Of a DNA stretch of 64,000 bases, positions 1-11,585 are shown piece by piece (positions within the stretch are counted from its first letter, which is position 1; every line of letters begins with the position of its first letter). Source of the stretch: Leptodactylus fallax (taxonomy: Eukaryota > Chordata > Amphibia > Anura > Leptodactylidae); NCBI GenBank assembly GCA_947044405.1, contig CAMRHE010000018.1:3844001-3908000 (forward strand). Reading direction: 5' to 3'. The position numbers were made by a program, and so were the translations under genes. The notes below the pieces were generated by a model that was given only the letters and a program-made list of their open reading frames with translations, was not told where the DNA came from and did not search any database.

Positions 1-926
1 CCTAACAAAAAGCAAAGTGGCGAGGGCAGTATAACATTTGGAAAAAAGATGCAAATGAAGCACAGGGCAGAAAAAGACCAAAAAAAGATGCAATTTACAC
101 CAAAAAAGGCGCAAGTAGCTTAATAAATGTGCCCCAATGTGATTCTGCACACAGTTGAAACTAGCCATACCTATGAGATAAACATCAGCTGAAATGTATG
201 ATTTTGGCCAGTTCAATTAAAAAAAAATGTCGCAATGGCCAATAGCAGACATCTGTCTGTTAAAAAAATTTCGGTCGTAGGGTTGGCCGAAAATATAAGT
301 GTATGGCATGAGCTGAATGCTTGAGCATGAATATGGCTTATCATTTATGCAAACTCAGAGCATTTTGTTTTTTTTGCCAAACTGGCTTTTGATCGGGCAG
401 TTTAGTTGGTTATGTTGATGGTGGGAATGTTTGTACAAATCATCCCACTCTTGATCAGTAGCAGCTTTTTAGTCTACTTTTTGTCCATGTGTATGGCCAA
501 CTTTTTGAATGGGACTTTGGCTATGGCTACATGCTGATATGTGTCATGTGGCAAAAATTTGCATACAAGTCACATAACTTTTTTAGAACTGCAGTTTGTC
601 AGTGAAAGCCAGTCAGTTTGCAGATATGTCGCATGCAAATCATAGTCACATGTAATTTCCATTGAAGTATACAGTGAAATAGTCTCATGTGAGCTAAATT
701 CAAGTGTTAGACTAGGGCAACTTTGGCCTCAACTCCTGACACGTGGCCAAAGATCACTGTGTTGTCCTGAGACTCCTTAACTAATGTAAATGGATGGAGA
801 TGCCACAAACTATTGCATTGTGTGTACCCTAGTGAGACTTAATAAAATATTAATTACATCAAGTCAAGTAAAAAAAAACCCTGCATCGAAAAAAAACAAA
901 CATTTTTCCCCGGACAAAAACACACC
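1..926. other. AT-rich stretch without a gene
   Basis: No coding region, RNA gene or clear transposon terminus is visible here. The only longer open frame (790-1104) runs through the foldback that follows and has no recognisable domain. The base composition is AT-rich and typical of vertebrate intergenic DNA. Confidence 0.5.
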
Positions 927-1026
927 CATCCTGCATTCAGCTCCTCCCCCTGGGCAGTGTGAGTTGATCCTCCCAGTGTCAGTTGATCCTCACACTGCCC
1001 AGGGGGAGCAGCTGAATGCAGAATGG
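927..1026. repeat. Foldback inverted repeat
   Basis: Two arms of about 40 bp are inverted copies of one another. The left arm (about 930-972) contains CTCCCCCTGGGCAGTGTGAG and the right arm (about 981-1022) carries its reverse complement, followed by the mirrored CTGAATGCAG. The spacer is only about 10 bp, so the sequence could extrude as a hairpin. It is probably the core of a small MITE, but I see no confident target duplication. Confidence 0.6.
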
Positions 1027-1251
1027 CCGTGTTTAGTGATGATACAGAAGTGCTCAGTAATAGAAGAAAACTCCCCCTGTGCTCCAAGATCCTCATTTGA
1101 ATAAAAAATAAAAATGCTTTTTCTACACATCCCTGGAGCTCTGAATCTTAAGAAAGGTATGGTTTTTATTTTGCTAACAGCATCTACAGCACTATGGGAG
1201 CAGTTTACAGTAGCTGGGGACAGTGATAGACTCCCTTTAAATGCCAAGTTA

Positions 1252-1601
1252 GGCTGTGTTCACACGGAGTTTTTTGGCAGCGGATTTTGACACGGAACCG
1301 CCCAAAATCCGCCTGAAAAAACTTCTCCCATTCATTTCAGTGGGAGTCAGTAGCATTTTTTTTTTCCTCTAGTGGCTTTTTTCCGCTAGCGGGAAAAAAA
1401 AGCAACATGACCTATCTTGCCGCGGATTCCACCCGCGGTGTCCACGGCTTGAGACGCGCTCCTGATTAGTCCCATGCATCCGGGCCTAATCAGGAGCGGG
1501 ATTTCGCGACGGAATGCTGATGCACTGCATCGGAATCCCGCCGCGGCAGACCGCGGCAAAAACTCCAGGGGCGGAAAATTTTCCACCGTGTGAACACACC
1601 C
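1252..1601. mobile_element. PIF/Harbinger-like MITE, 350 bp, TTA target duplication
   Basis: The element starts GGCTGTGTTCACACGG and ends CCGTGTGAACACACCC, which are inverted copies with one mismatch. It is flanked by TTA at 1249-1251 and TTA at 1602-1604. A 3-bp TWA duplication is the mark of the PIF/Harbinger superfamily. The interior is GC-rich and has no open frame of note, so it is non-autonomous. Superfamily assignment rests only on target-site length and sequence. Confidence 0.7.
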
Positions 1602-1671
1602 TTAAAGTATGCTACATCTAATTTCTTTGGTACTGTTTATTTTAGAATTGTGTAACACTATCTGGCTACTA

Positions 1672-3241
1672 CACTGTGTTCCAAATTATTATGCAAAAAG
1701 TGTTTCGGAGTGATAAGGTAAGAACTTTTTTGTTTGTCAGTTAAACTCATTGATGGTGATGTGTGTCAGGGCTCTTTATATCACTGAAAGCAATTGCAGA
1801 CACCTGTGCTAATTAGTTTGGCAGGTGTGTCCAATTAAAGGCAAGACTACTTAAGAAGGCTGTCCCACATTATTAAGCAGCCTACATTTTCAGCCAAAAT
1901 GGGAAAGAAAAAGGATTTGTCGGCTGCTGAGAAGCAACAAATTGTGGAGTGTTGTCAAGGTATGACTACAATCAACATTGCCAAGACACTTCATCGTGAT
2001 CATCGCACAATCAAGAAGTATGTAGCTGATTCACAGCACACACGTGTGCGTGCTGATAAAGGAACATTGAGGACTCTTTCCAACAGGCAATTACGTCAGG
2101 TTAAAAGAGCAGCTTCAAAAATGCCTTGTCATAGCAGCAGACAAGTTTTTGAAGCTGCTGGTGCCTCCAACGTCCCCCGAATAACAAGATGCAGGGTCCT
2201 TCAGAGGTTTGCAGCTGTGCGTAAGCCATCCTGTCGACCTCCTCTATCCACTGCACACAAGCAGAAACGGCTCCAGTGGGCCAAACAATACATGAAGACT
2301 GACTTCATGTATTGTACTGTTTTGTTCACCGATTAGTGCCGTGCAACGCTCGATGGTCCTGATGGATGGAGTGGAGGATGGCTTGTTGATGGACACCCCA
2401 TACAAATACGGCTACGGCGCCAACAAGGAGGAGGTGGAGTAATGTTTTGGGCTGGAATCATGGGGAGAGAGATTGTCGGCCCCTTTAGGATCCCTGAAGG
2501 GGTAAAGATGAACTCCATAATGTATGTGGAGTTTCTCAAACAGCACTTCCTGCCATGGTTCAAGAAGAAGAACCATGCATTCCGCAGAAAGATCATTTTC
2601 ATGCATGATAATGCACCGTCTCATGCTGCAAATAACACATCTGCATCTCTGGCTGCTATGGGCATAAAAGGGGACAAACTTATGGTGTGGCCTCCATGCT
2701 CCCCTGACCTCAACCCCATTGAGAACCTCTGGAGCATCATCAAAAGGAGTGTCTATGATGGCGGGAGGCAGTTCACATCTAAGCAACAGCTGTGGGAGGG
2801 TATTCTGTCCTCATGCAAAACAACTGAAGCAGAAACCATCCAAAAACTGACAAATTCAATGGATGAGATAGTTCAGAAGCTTCTTTCGAACAAGGGGTCC
2901 TATGTGCAAATGTAACATCACCTCGAATAAAGTTTTGGCTTGAAAACTGTTTGATTTCAGTTTGTAATAACCTGCTAATGCTTATAATTTCACAATGACC
3001 ATTTTTTTGTTCTTAATAAAAATGAAAAGGTTGCAAATTCTGCTGTGCATAATAATTTAAAACATGCATTTTGAGTGTTTATTTTTTTTTAAATATACTG
3101 TTATCATAGGCAGTTTGTTCAAAAACCTTTCAATTATACTCGAATAGTTGATGACTGGAAAATTACAATGACTGCAATTCATATAGGTAATTTTGGAAAA
3201 GATGAGAAAATATTATTTGCATAATAATTTGGAACACAGTG
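1672..3241 (+). mobile_element. Tc1-like transposon, full length (DD37E type)
   Basis: A 1570-bp element with about 25-bp terminal inverted repeats: it begins CACTGTGTTCCAAATTATTA and ends with the reverse complement. TA dinucleotides flank both ends (1670-1671 and 3242-3243), the standard Tc1/mariner target duplication. It holds one transposase frame on the plus strand that is broken only by a single stop codon. A subterminal copy of the TIR motif (GCATAATAATTTAAAA, near 3047) also lies near the right end. Confidence 0.92.
1899..2915 (+). pseudogene. Tc1-like transposase, one in-frame stop
   Basis: Codes for a DDE transposase that would cut and paste the surrounding element by binding its terminal repeats. 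The frame is 338 codons, normal for the family, and runs from ATG 1899 to TAA 2915 with no frameshift. The only lesion is TAG at 2334-2336, directly after the first catalytic aspartate (residue 145, within LFTD). In relatives this codon is glutamate, so a GAG-to-TAG change is the likely cause. Helix-turn-helix DNA-binding segments occupy about residues 1-115. The second catalytic Asp is residue 237 (MHDNAPSH) and the catalytic Glu is residue 275 (PDLNPIENLW), which leaves 37 residues between them. That is DD37E spacing, not the common DD34E. From memory, DD37E Tc1-like elements of vertebrates have been described as TRT; the link is inference. Confidence 0.88.
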
Positions 3242-3494
3242 TATATGGCAAAAGCTAAAGGGGTATTCGCATCCCAAGAATCATATTCAGACTTGTAGCT
3301 GAAGCCAACTGAAGTGTTTTACTCAATACCTTGCTTTATCTATCTTGCTCTTTTTGCCAGATACAGCTAAATTTCTCTCATTGTTTACAGCTGGTTGCCT
3401 AGGTTACAGTCCTGCTCACAGGTCAGCATGATGACTCCTGGCCAAATGTTCCATTTATTGGCTCATCTCTGTTTGACTAATTCAATCATCCTTA

Positions 3495-3713
3495 GGCTAA
3501 GGCCCCACATTGCAGAAACGCAGCTTTTTTTGTTGCAGATTTTATTGCGTTTTTTTGAGCCAAAGCCAAAAATGGCTACAAAAGTAATGGGAAATATATA
3601 GGAAGCTCTTATACTTCTCCTTTCTGATCAATCCACTCCTGACTTTGGCTCAAAAAACCGCAGCAAAATCTGCAACAAAAAAAGTTGCGTTTCCGCAACC
3701 TGGGGCCTCAGCC
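3495..3713. mobile_element. PIF/Harbinger-like MITE (GGCTAAGGCCCC family)
   Basis: Starts GGCTAAGGCCCCACATTGC and ends CTGGGGCCTCAGCC, with TTA on both sides (3492-3494 and 3714-3716). The interior is itself a loose palindrome: a left AAACGCAGC and GTTGCAGATTTT are mirrored on the right. It is 219 bp with no coding capacity. Related copies sit at 32175, 37658, 46707, 52698 and 55000, so this is a locally common family. Confidence 0.75.
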
Positions 3714-4189
3714 TTATAGTGTTTTTTTTTTATCCATGTGAGCTCCCATTTTGATGATACTCGGCATCCCTAGGGACTTACATGAATTGAGTTAATCACT
3801 TGTAGGCCATTATATATTTTTAGGGGTTTGTGATCTCTATTATAAGAGATTTTTTTTTTTTTGTAAGACTTTAATAAAAGTTAAGTTTTATGATTTCTCT
3901 ATTTGGCATATTCGTAACTAATAAAGACCTATTCTTTACAAGCACTACCCTTTTGTATATATAATAGTGTCCCACTATCCTTACTATCAGGGGCGTAACT
4001 ATCGGGGTAGCAGTGGTAGCGGCTGCCACAGGGCCCGGAGTAACCCCAGCAGGTAACGGGCCCTATATGTTTACCAATCCCCGCTCCTGCTCACGCCCGA
4101 CTGCGCTTCCGATTCTGCGGAGGTGCCTGTGTGCAGTAGCGGGGATCGGTAGGTAAGGCCGCGGGCCGATCCCCACAATCACTGCTATC

Positions 4190-4227
4190 ATTATACTCCG
4201 GGGTCTTTTCAGACTCCGGAGTATAAT
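4190..4227. repeat. Self-complementary stem inside hAT-like repeat, copy 1
   Basis: Reads ATTATACTCCGGGGTC, a short loop, then GACTCCGGAGTATAAT. The same stem recurs at 4483, 35953, 36242, 42783 and 48462 with paired changes in both arms. Confidence 0.75.
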
Positions 4228-4482
4228 AATCGGAGGCCCAGGGAATGTGAGAGAACATAAAAAACAATGTACTTACCTCTCCTACGATTCTCCAGGCTTC
4301 GGGCCTGTTTGGTGACGTTCAGCCAACGTCATTTTGCGTCGCGACGCCAGCCCGCATCACGTGGTGCCGGCCTGATCCAACATTGAAGAAGGCCGAAGTA
4401 GCACGGAGTGGACCGGAGCGAGGAACAGGTAAGTAGCATTGTTTTTTTTTTTTGGTTTCTATCCTCCCCTGGGTCTCTGATC

Positions 4483-4520
4483 ATTATACTCTGGGGTCTG
4501 AAAAGACCTCAGAGTATAAT
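4483..4520. repeat. Self-complementary stem inside hAT-like repeat, copy 2
   Basis: Reads ATTATACTCTGGGGTC, loop TGAAAA, then GACCTCAGAGTATAAT. The change from CC to CT in the left arm is mirrored by AG in the right arm, so pairing is largely kept. Confidence 0.75.
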
Positions 4521-4543
4521 AATTGTTCATGGGTGGGCCACAA

Positions 4544-4690
4544 TGGGACATAATACTGTGTGCAGGGGCCACTGTGGGGCAGAATAGTGTGTGCAGGGGC
4601 CACTGTGGGGCAGAATAGTGTTTGCAGGGGCCACTGAGGGGTATATTACTGTGTGCAGGGGCCACTATGGGGCAGAATAGTGTGCGCAGG
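4544..4690. repeat. 31-bp minisatellite, about 4.7 copies
   Basis: Tandem unit containing GTGTGCAGGGGCCACTGTGG; successive GGGGCC blocks at 4565 and 4596 are 31 bp apart. The last unit is cut by the solo LTR at 4691. The same unit appears, often inverted, at 35505, 42545 and 48550. Confidence 0.8.
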
Positions 4691-5599
4691 TGTGAAAGAT
4701 CCTCAGTGCGCCAAACCGCTTTGGCCACACCCTGAGTTCTCTTTCATATAAAAAAACACTCACCGCCAGTGAATGTTGGGTTCACAGATAAATACAAGAC
4801 AAGCCTTCTAAATTTTATATGTTTATTAACCCCTAAATGGGTCGGTATTAACATCTAACACATGCAGTTCAGAACAGATATGCAGATGTATACAAGCATT
4901 AACAGTTACTAGTTACAAGATACAGTACAAATAAAATAAAAGGGATAAAGGTGAAATGATTACTTTACCACACATGTCCTTGATGTGGTTCTATAGTCCA
5001 ACACTCACACATGGCATGTGTGAGTCACCAGTGGAGGCTTCTCAGCCTTAACTCCTAGCATGTGGCATCAATAGAATAATCCCGCCTGCATGCGCTCATA
5101 ACAGTCTCTCAGCATTAGTCCAATAGTCTCATCACAAAAATCTCCTCATGGTGTTCGCTTGTAATCCCAACACAAATATCTTCTCAGGGTTAGTCTATGA
5201 TGGTCTGTCTCAACTCCATAGCATCATCACCTCCCATAGCCTCCTACCTCATCTTTTATACCCTTTATGCCACCCCCCAGAATGAGGTCACCGGCAACAG
5301 CAAGTCTGATGAGTTAATGCAATCAAGTCCAGATCTTTTGTATAGAGCTGAGACCAATTGGAATGATACAATGTTATCAGGCAGGTCTGATCAACAGCCC
5401 AGGCTTGAACAATGCACTATTGTTTCTTTGATCACTCAGGGCTGTATAGGAGTACAATGGAGCCCTATTGTTACAGTGTGGCCACATTATGACAACATAC
5501 ACCTAGGATTATAGCTGCGCACCTTATGAGTAAAGAGATACGCTACCCAGAGATCAAAATACATCTGAGTTCTAGCCATATTTAAGCAGAATCATCACA
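4691..5599 (-). mobile_element. Solo LTR, family 1 (909 bp)
   Basis: Begins TGTGAAAGAT and ends ATCATCACA, the TG...CA ends expected of a long terminal repeat. A perfect 5-bp duplication GCAGG flanks it (4686-4690 and 5600-5604). There is no internal retroelement sequence, so it is what remains after LTR-LTR recombination. On the minus strand a TATAAAA box lies near 5255-5262 and an AATAAA signal near 4829, in that order, which suggests minus orientation. A second copy of this family is at 37978-38848. Confidence 0.85.
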
Positions 5600-5689
5600 G
5601 CAGGAATGCTTTTTTTTTTGGGGGGGGGGGGCCATGTCAAATGTTCCTCATGGGGCCCAGCCATTCCTAGTTACGCCACTGCTTACTAT

Positions 5690-7454
5690 AATTTATTTAT
5701 TAAGTAATATGACTCAAATCAAAATCATGATTACTTGAACATTTTATCTCAATTACGATTAATAAACAATTATTTTAGGACAATCCTGTTTTTACTTGCC
5801 ACACCCCTATTTATATGCCATGCCACTGAATTTTGGTGTCATATATTCAAGTATCAGCCATCCTGACTGGACAGCATACAGTTATTGACATATCCTTTAG
5901 CAGTGTGAGACATGATGGTATGGATGGGAAATAAGTTCACAACAATTAATTGAACTGAGTTTCGGTTTCAGCTATTGTTCGATTCATTTCCCTAGCCCTA
6001 TTATAAAGTATTATCTACTGATTTTCACTGTTTTTAGCAATGTAATTTTAGTTATTTTATGTCACTACACATATGACATTATGCCTATAGGCATTCATAT
6101 GGACTAATGCTTTGATGGTTTAGTCTCCCTCTAGCCTTATTTTCAGTTTATTGATCTTTGTAACCCACAAGCTGTTATGTATATTGATGCTGAGAGTTTA
6201 GACAAAAAGTTCCACTGGGACATGTAGCAGTGTAAATGAATATACAGTATACTATGTAGAGAGCAATGATATATGCTTGCTCTATAAAGTACAGGAATCA
6301 AAATGTTGTTGCTTTTTGTTATAAATACTAATAACATAAAACAAGTCTGGTGTAGAGAAGTGCACAGCAGTTGATGGACCTGGCCAAATGGACTTGGATT
6401 TTGAACGTTAATTCTTCACATAGTTTCTTTAGTTTTAAAGGGAATCTGTCAATAGTTGAGACTCTCATTAATTTGTCACCATGCCTAAAAAGTGATGAGC
6501 AAGTCAGAAAGTGTAGAAATTAGCACATTTTTGGTGCAAATGGTTGTGTGCCAAAACTAAGCCACACTTGAGGCAGAAAACTGAATTTGAAAATGAATAC
6601 AGTGTGGTGCCAGTGGTTGGAACCCCACTAGTCAAGAACGTATCACTTATTCTAAGGATAGGGGACAACTACAGATCTTTGTACATCCCATTTAAGTTAT
6701 GTTTTGTCACTGTTAAATGTTAAAGAATTTTCTGGAGATACAAGAAAAATTACCTTTCGTCCCGAGTCATATTCCATGACCGCAACACAGAAGGTTGACA
6801 TCATGTCTGTGGACAGAAAACAGAAAGTTTAAAAGGGTACTTATTAACTAGCGGTTTCCTGTCCCTGTGGGTCATGAACATAAAGGTACTGGGCAACTGT
6901 CTGTCTTAAGATTTTAAAGAATCTTTTCTTAATGCAGTGGAGGATTGCTCATGTCCCACCTCATTGACTGCACCTGGCTGAGATTTCCTCTTCCTCCAAC
7001 ACTTCAGCAGTGCTGGGAGATGGTAGTGGGTGTGCTTCAGTCCCATGCTTTGCCAACCACCTTTCCCCCTCCCTATTTGTTTGTCAGGCTGAGGTCCCGT
7101 TATCCATGTGTACTCGAGGGTCTCCTGTGTGGTTCACTCTGGCAGATTTTCAGAAAGTTTTTGCCTGACATTATGCTGCCCCTGATTTTGGTGAACACAT
7201 GTTTGGGCAGAAGTTAATGTAGTAACTGGCAGCTGGCATGGGAGCTGGATCTAGTGGCAAGAGATATATAACTGTGGTTGTATGGATGACAAGACTGCAG
7301 TCTTTTCAGGATTCTTAAATGGAGGGGGAAATTATCTCTATTGGTTGATGTAGAATTGATCTTTGTGCCAACCTTTATTGCACGCCTGATCACAAGTCTA
7401 TTTTACTTGTGTGGCATCAATCTGATCAAGAATCCTGCTAGTAGAGAAAAATTA
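5690..7454. other. No supported gene; scattered repeat fragments
   Basis: AT-rich sequence with a fragment of a TTAA-type MITE near 6436 (TTAA followed by AGGGAATCTGTCA) whose right end I cannot find. The open frame at 6945-7217 lies just upstream of the DIRS-like remnant and might belong to it, but it shows no motif that I recognise. Confidence 0.4.
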
Positions 7455-7830
7455 ATGGCAACAGAATGCAAATTATCATATCCCAGTACATACATCCCAC
7501 CAGAAATCCTTCCATTTGCGGTAGCTCAAGGTCAAGATTTCCACCATTTCCTGTTCTCCTCCCTCCCATTCAGTATCAGCTCACTGCATTAGATATTCAC
7601 AAAAATCATGGTCCGGTAATATCCTTTTTAAGAAGACAGAATGTCAGTATAATTTCTTACCTAGACTATCTTGTCATTGTTTAGCAGTTAGTTACTTTAC
7701 CAGTTCTCAAGATCCATCTGGAGAAGACTGTCAGATTCTTCAGGATCTAAGTCGGATAATAATCTTTAAGAATTCCAATGGGAATGCATCAACTCAGAGG
7801 GATTTTCTAGGAATCCTTCTAGATTCGTAA
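7455..7830 (+). pseudogene. DIRS-like retrotransposon reverse transcriptase remnant
   Basis: Fragments of a reverse transcriptase can be read across shifting plus-strand frames. Near 7600-7680 one frame gives ISFLRRQNVSIISYLDYLVI, which matches the catalytic YLDD region of DIRS-type elements with the second Asp changed to Tyr. At 7801-7830 another frame gives DFLGILLDS followed by a stop, the FLG-LLDS block that follows in the same proteins. The upstream part (from about 7460) holds the SYIHPTRNP and PSICGSSRS segments that precede it. Frame changes and stops show it is dead. No DIRS terminal repeats or tyrosine recombinase are visible. The assignment is from motif memory; a search with the conceptual protein would settle it. 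Confidence 0.6.
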
Positions 7831-8008
7831 AATCAGACATTTTTGCTTAGGAAGAGAAAGGATCTCTTACACGAGACATGCGGAGTTGGCTGTTCCATCA
7901 GCCATTTTGCGGTGGTCTCGTGTAAGAAGAGGAGTGAAGAGGAGGAGACGCATCAGGAGCAGAAGAGAGAGGCGACGCTGGAAACCTATGACGAGCCAAT
8001 GCTTTGAG

Positions 8009-8032
8009 CACAGGGGGAACGCCCCCTGTGCT
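8009..8032. repeat. Short perfect hairpin
   Basis: GCACAGGGGG-AACG-CCCCCTGTGC: ten-base arms around a four-base loop, inside an unassigned repeat (about 7870-8080). Confidence 0.6.
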
Positions 8033-8160
8033 TTCTGAAGACTAATTTGCATAACGAAGAAAGAGGACAAAACTCAAAAATGGCGGCACGGACCTGAAAA
8101 ATAATACGTGCTGTTAGTTAAAAATCAATTTTTTTTTTTTTATAATTTTTTTTTAATGAT

Positions 8161-9447
8161 AGTATCCCTTTATGGACCAGGACTCATTTTTCAAAACTGA
8201 CATATTTCACTTTATATGGCAATAACTTTAACTTACACAAGTGATTTTGAGATTTTTTTTTGTGACACATTGTACTTCATGTTAGTGGTATACACTAATC
8301 AATATTTTTGTATTTATTTATAAAAAAAAATAGGAAATTTGATAGAGATTTGGAAAAAAAAATCGCAATTTTCAAAATGTGAAATGCTCTGCTTTTCAGA
8401 CAGTCATACCACCCAAATATATTAAAAAATATTATGTACCATATCTCTGCTATATATTGGCATAATCTTTTAATTGTCCTTTAATTTATTTTGGATGTTA
8501 GGAGGTTTACAAGTATAACAGCGATTTTCCAGATTTACAAGAAAATTTCCCAACTAATTGTTTAGGGACCACTTCAGTTCTGAAGGGGATTATAAAGGCC
8601 TATATATTAGAAAGCCCCATAAATCACCCCATTTTCAAAAGTGCACCCCCAAATAATTAAAAACAGTATTTGGGTAGTTTGTTAACCATCTAAGCATTTC
8701 ACAGGAATTAAAACAATATGGAGGTGAAATTTAGACATTTCATTTTTTTTCATTTAGCCCTAAAGTTAACACATTCACAAAGGGTTAAAGGAGAAAATGC
8801 ATCTCACAGTTTGTTGTGCAATTTCTCCCGAGCACAGAAATATCCCACATGTAGGTGTAAACTGATGTTTGGGTGCATGGAAGGAAAGGAGCACCACTGG
8901 ATGTTTGAAAAGCAGATTTTGCTGGAATAGTTTTCTGGTGCCTTGTCTCATTTGTAGAGCCCCTACAGTATCAATACAATGGAAACTCCCCAAAAGTGAC
9001 CCCATTTTGGAAACTACACCCCTCACAAAATTCATCAAAGTGAGCATTTTTACCCCATAGCTGTTTCACAGATTTTACTAACAATGGGATGTGTAAGTGA
9101 AAAATTACTAAAACGTCACTTCATCCTCAAAGTTTTCATTTTCAAAAGGGGTTAAAGGAGAAAAAGCACAACATAGTTTGTTAAACAATTGCTTCGGAAC
9201 ATGGCAATACCCCATATGTGTTCGTAATCTGCTGAATGGGTACATGGCAGGTCTTGGAATGGAAAGAGCACTATTTGTCTTTTGGAGGGCAGATTTTGTT
9301 GGAATAGTTTTCAGGTGTAATGTCTCATTTGCAGATCCCCTAAAGTAGCAGTACAATGGAAACCCCCAAAAGTGACCCCGTTTTAGAAACTACACCCCTC
9401 ACAGAACATATCAAGGGGTACAGTGAGCATTTTAACCCTACAGCTGT
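8161..9447 (+). mobile_element. Large TTAA-target repeat (outer copy), left part
   Basis: Non-coding amphibian-type repeat recognisable by the recurring phrases ACTTTATATGGCAATAACTT, CATTTTGGAAACTACACCCC and AATACCCCATATGTGG. Its left end is degenerate. It is interrupted at 9448 by a second copy of the same family, resumes at 15151, and is cut again by a Tc1-like element at 16851. Open frames inside are short and antisense to each other, so none is credible as a gene. Confidence 0.7.
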
Positions 9448-10799
9448 TTAACCTTTTCAGGACACAGTCTAAAAGTGCCTTCGTGACCAGGCCTCATTTT
9501 TCAAATCTGACATGTGTCACTTTATATGGCAATAACTTTAAGACGATTTAACTTACATAAGTGATTTTGAGATTGTTTTTTTGTGACACATTGTACTTCA
9601 TGTTAGTGGTAAATATTGATCAATATTTTTATATTTACTTATAAAAAAAATAGGAAATTTGATGGAAATTTGGAGAAAATCGCAATTTTCAAAATGTGAA
9701 ATGCTCTGCTTTTCAAACACATAGTCATATCACAAAAATACATTAATAAATATTATCTACCATATCTCTGCTTTATATCGGCATCATCTTTTAATCGTCC
9801 GTTCATTTATTTTGGATGTTAAAAGGCTTACAAGTGTAACAGCGATTTTCCAGATTTACAAGAAAATTTCCCAAATTAATTTTTTAGGTACCACTTCTGT
9901 TCTGAAGGCAATTATGAAGGCCTATATATTAGAAACCCCCCATAAATCACCCCATTTTCAAAACTGCACCCCTCAAATAATTCAAAACAGCATTTGGGAA
10001 GTTTGTTAACCCATTAAGGATTTCACAGAAATTAAAACAATATGGAGGTGAAATTTAGACATCTTTTTTTTTTCAGTAACACATTCATTTAGCCCTAAAA
10101 CTAATACCTTCACAAAGGGTTAAAGGAAAAATGCATCTCACATATGGGTGTAAACTGATGTTTGGGCACACGGCAGCGTACGGAAGGGAAGGAGCGACAA
10201 TGGGCATTTGAAAAGCAGATTTTGCCAGAATAGTTTTCGGTGCCATGTCCCATTTGCAGAGCCCCTAAGGCACCAGTACAAAGGAAACCCCCCAAAAGTG
10301 ACCCCATTTTGGAAACTACACCCTTCACAGAATTTATCATGGGGTATAGTGAGCATTTTGACCCAACAGCCTTTTCACAGATTTTATTAACATTGGAATG
10401 TGTAAATGAAAAATTACTAGAATGTCACTTTTTCCCCAAATTTTTCATTTTCACAAGGGGTTAAAGGAGAAAAAAGCACCCCACAGTTTGTTAAAAAATT
10501 GTTCATGAACGTGGCAATACCCCATATGTGGTCATAATCTGCTGTATGGGTACATGGTGGGGCTTGGAATGGAAAGAGGGCTATTTGGCTTTTGGAGGGC
10601 AGATTTTGCTGGAATAGTTTTCAGGTGCCATGTCGCATTTGCAGAGCCCCTAAAGTACCAGTACAATGGAAACCTTCAAAAATAACCCCGTTTTGGAAAC
10701 TATACCCCTCACAGAACATATAAAGGGATATAATGAGCAGTTTGACTCTACAGCTTTTTCACAGATTTTATTAACATCAGGACGTGAAAATGAAAAATT

Positions 10800-11585
10800 A
10801 CTTTTTTTCTAATAAACTGTCAATTTAGTCCAAACATTTTTATTTTTACAAGAGGATAAAGGAGAAAAAGCTCCCCAAGGTTTGTTACACAATTTCTCCT
10901 GGACACGGCAATACCCCATATGTGGTCATAATCTGCTGTATGGGTACATGGTGGGGCTCGGAATGGAAAGAGCGCTATTTGGTTTTTGGAGGGAAGATTT
11001 TGCTGGATTAGATTTCGGGTGTCATGTCACATTAGCAGAGCCCCTAAAGTACCAATACAATGGAAACCTTCAAAAGTGACCTCATTTTGGAAACTACACC
11101 CCTCACAGAACATATCAAGGGATATAATGAATAGTTTGACTACAGCTTTTTCACAGATTTTATTAACATCGGGACGTGAAAATGAAAATTAGTTTTTTTT
11201 CAATAAACCGTCAATTTAGTCCAAATTTTTTTATTTTTACAAGAGGTAAAGGAGAAAAAGCTCCCCAAGGTTTGTTACACAATTTCTCCTGGACACGGCA
11301 ATACCCCATATGTGGTCATAATCTGCTGTATGGGTACATGGTGGGGCTCGGAATGGAAAGAGCGCTATTTGGTTTTTGGAGGGAAGATTTTGCTGGATTA
11401 GATTTCGGGTGTCATGTCACATTAGCAGAGCCCCTAAAGTACCAATACAATGGAAACCTTCAAAAGTGACCTCATTTTGGAAACTACACCCCTCACAGAA
11501 CATATCAAGGGATATAATGAATAGTTTGACTACAGCTTTTTCACAGATTTTATTAACATCGGGACGTGAAAATGAAAAATTAGTT
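10800..11585 (+). repeat. Near-identical 390-bp tandem duplication
   Basis: The block around 10871-11190 is repeated at 11261-11580 with an offset of exactly 390 bp and almost no differences, to the point that a 65-codon open frame is duplicated letter for letter. Other units of the same array (9140, 10455, 11636, 15240) are much more diverged. The pair therefore arose recently by unequal exchange or slippage, or reflects an assembly duplication. Confidence 0.85.

Larger units (their letters stand above)
3988..5681. mobile_element. hAT-like non-autonomous element with 8-bp target duplication
   Basis: The left end is CAGGGGCGTAACTA and the right end TAGTTACGCCACTG, inverted copies with one mismatch. 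The flanks carry a perfect 8-bp duplication CTTACTAT (3980-3987 and 5682-5689), diagnostic of hAT-type insertion. Its own body holds two copies of a self-complementary stem (4190-4227, 4483-4520) and a 31-bp tandem repeat (4544-4690). A solo LTR occupies 4691-5599. There is no transposase, so it would have been moved in trans. Confidence 0.85.

Noticed and set aside
3395..3601. 68-codon frame overlapping a MITE, with a relative at 32284-32493
   Set aside because: Both come from the interior of the same GGCTAAGGCCCC repeat family; no protein signature.
5960..6000. GTTCGATTC box resembling a tRNA T-loop
   Set aside because: No acceptor stem, D-arm or anticodon arm can be folded around it.
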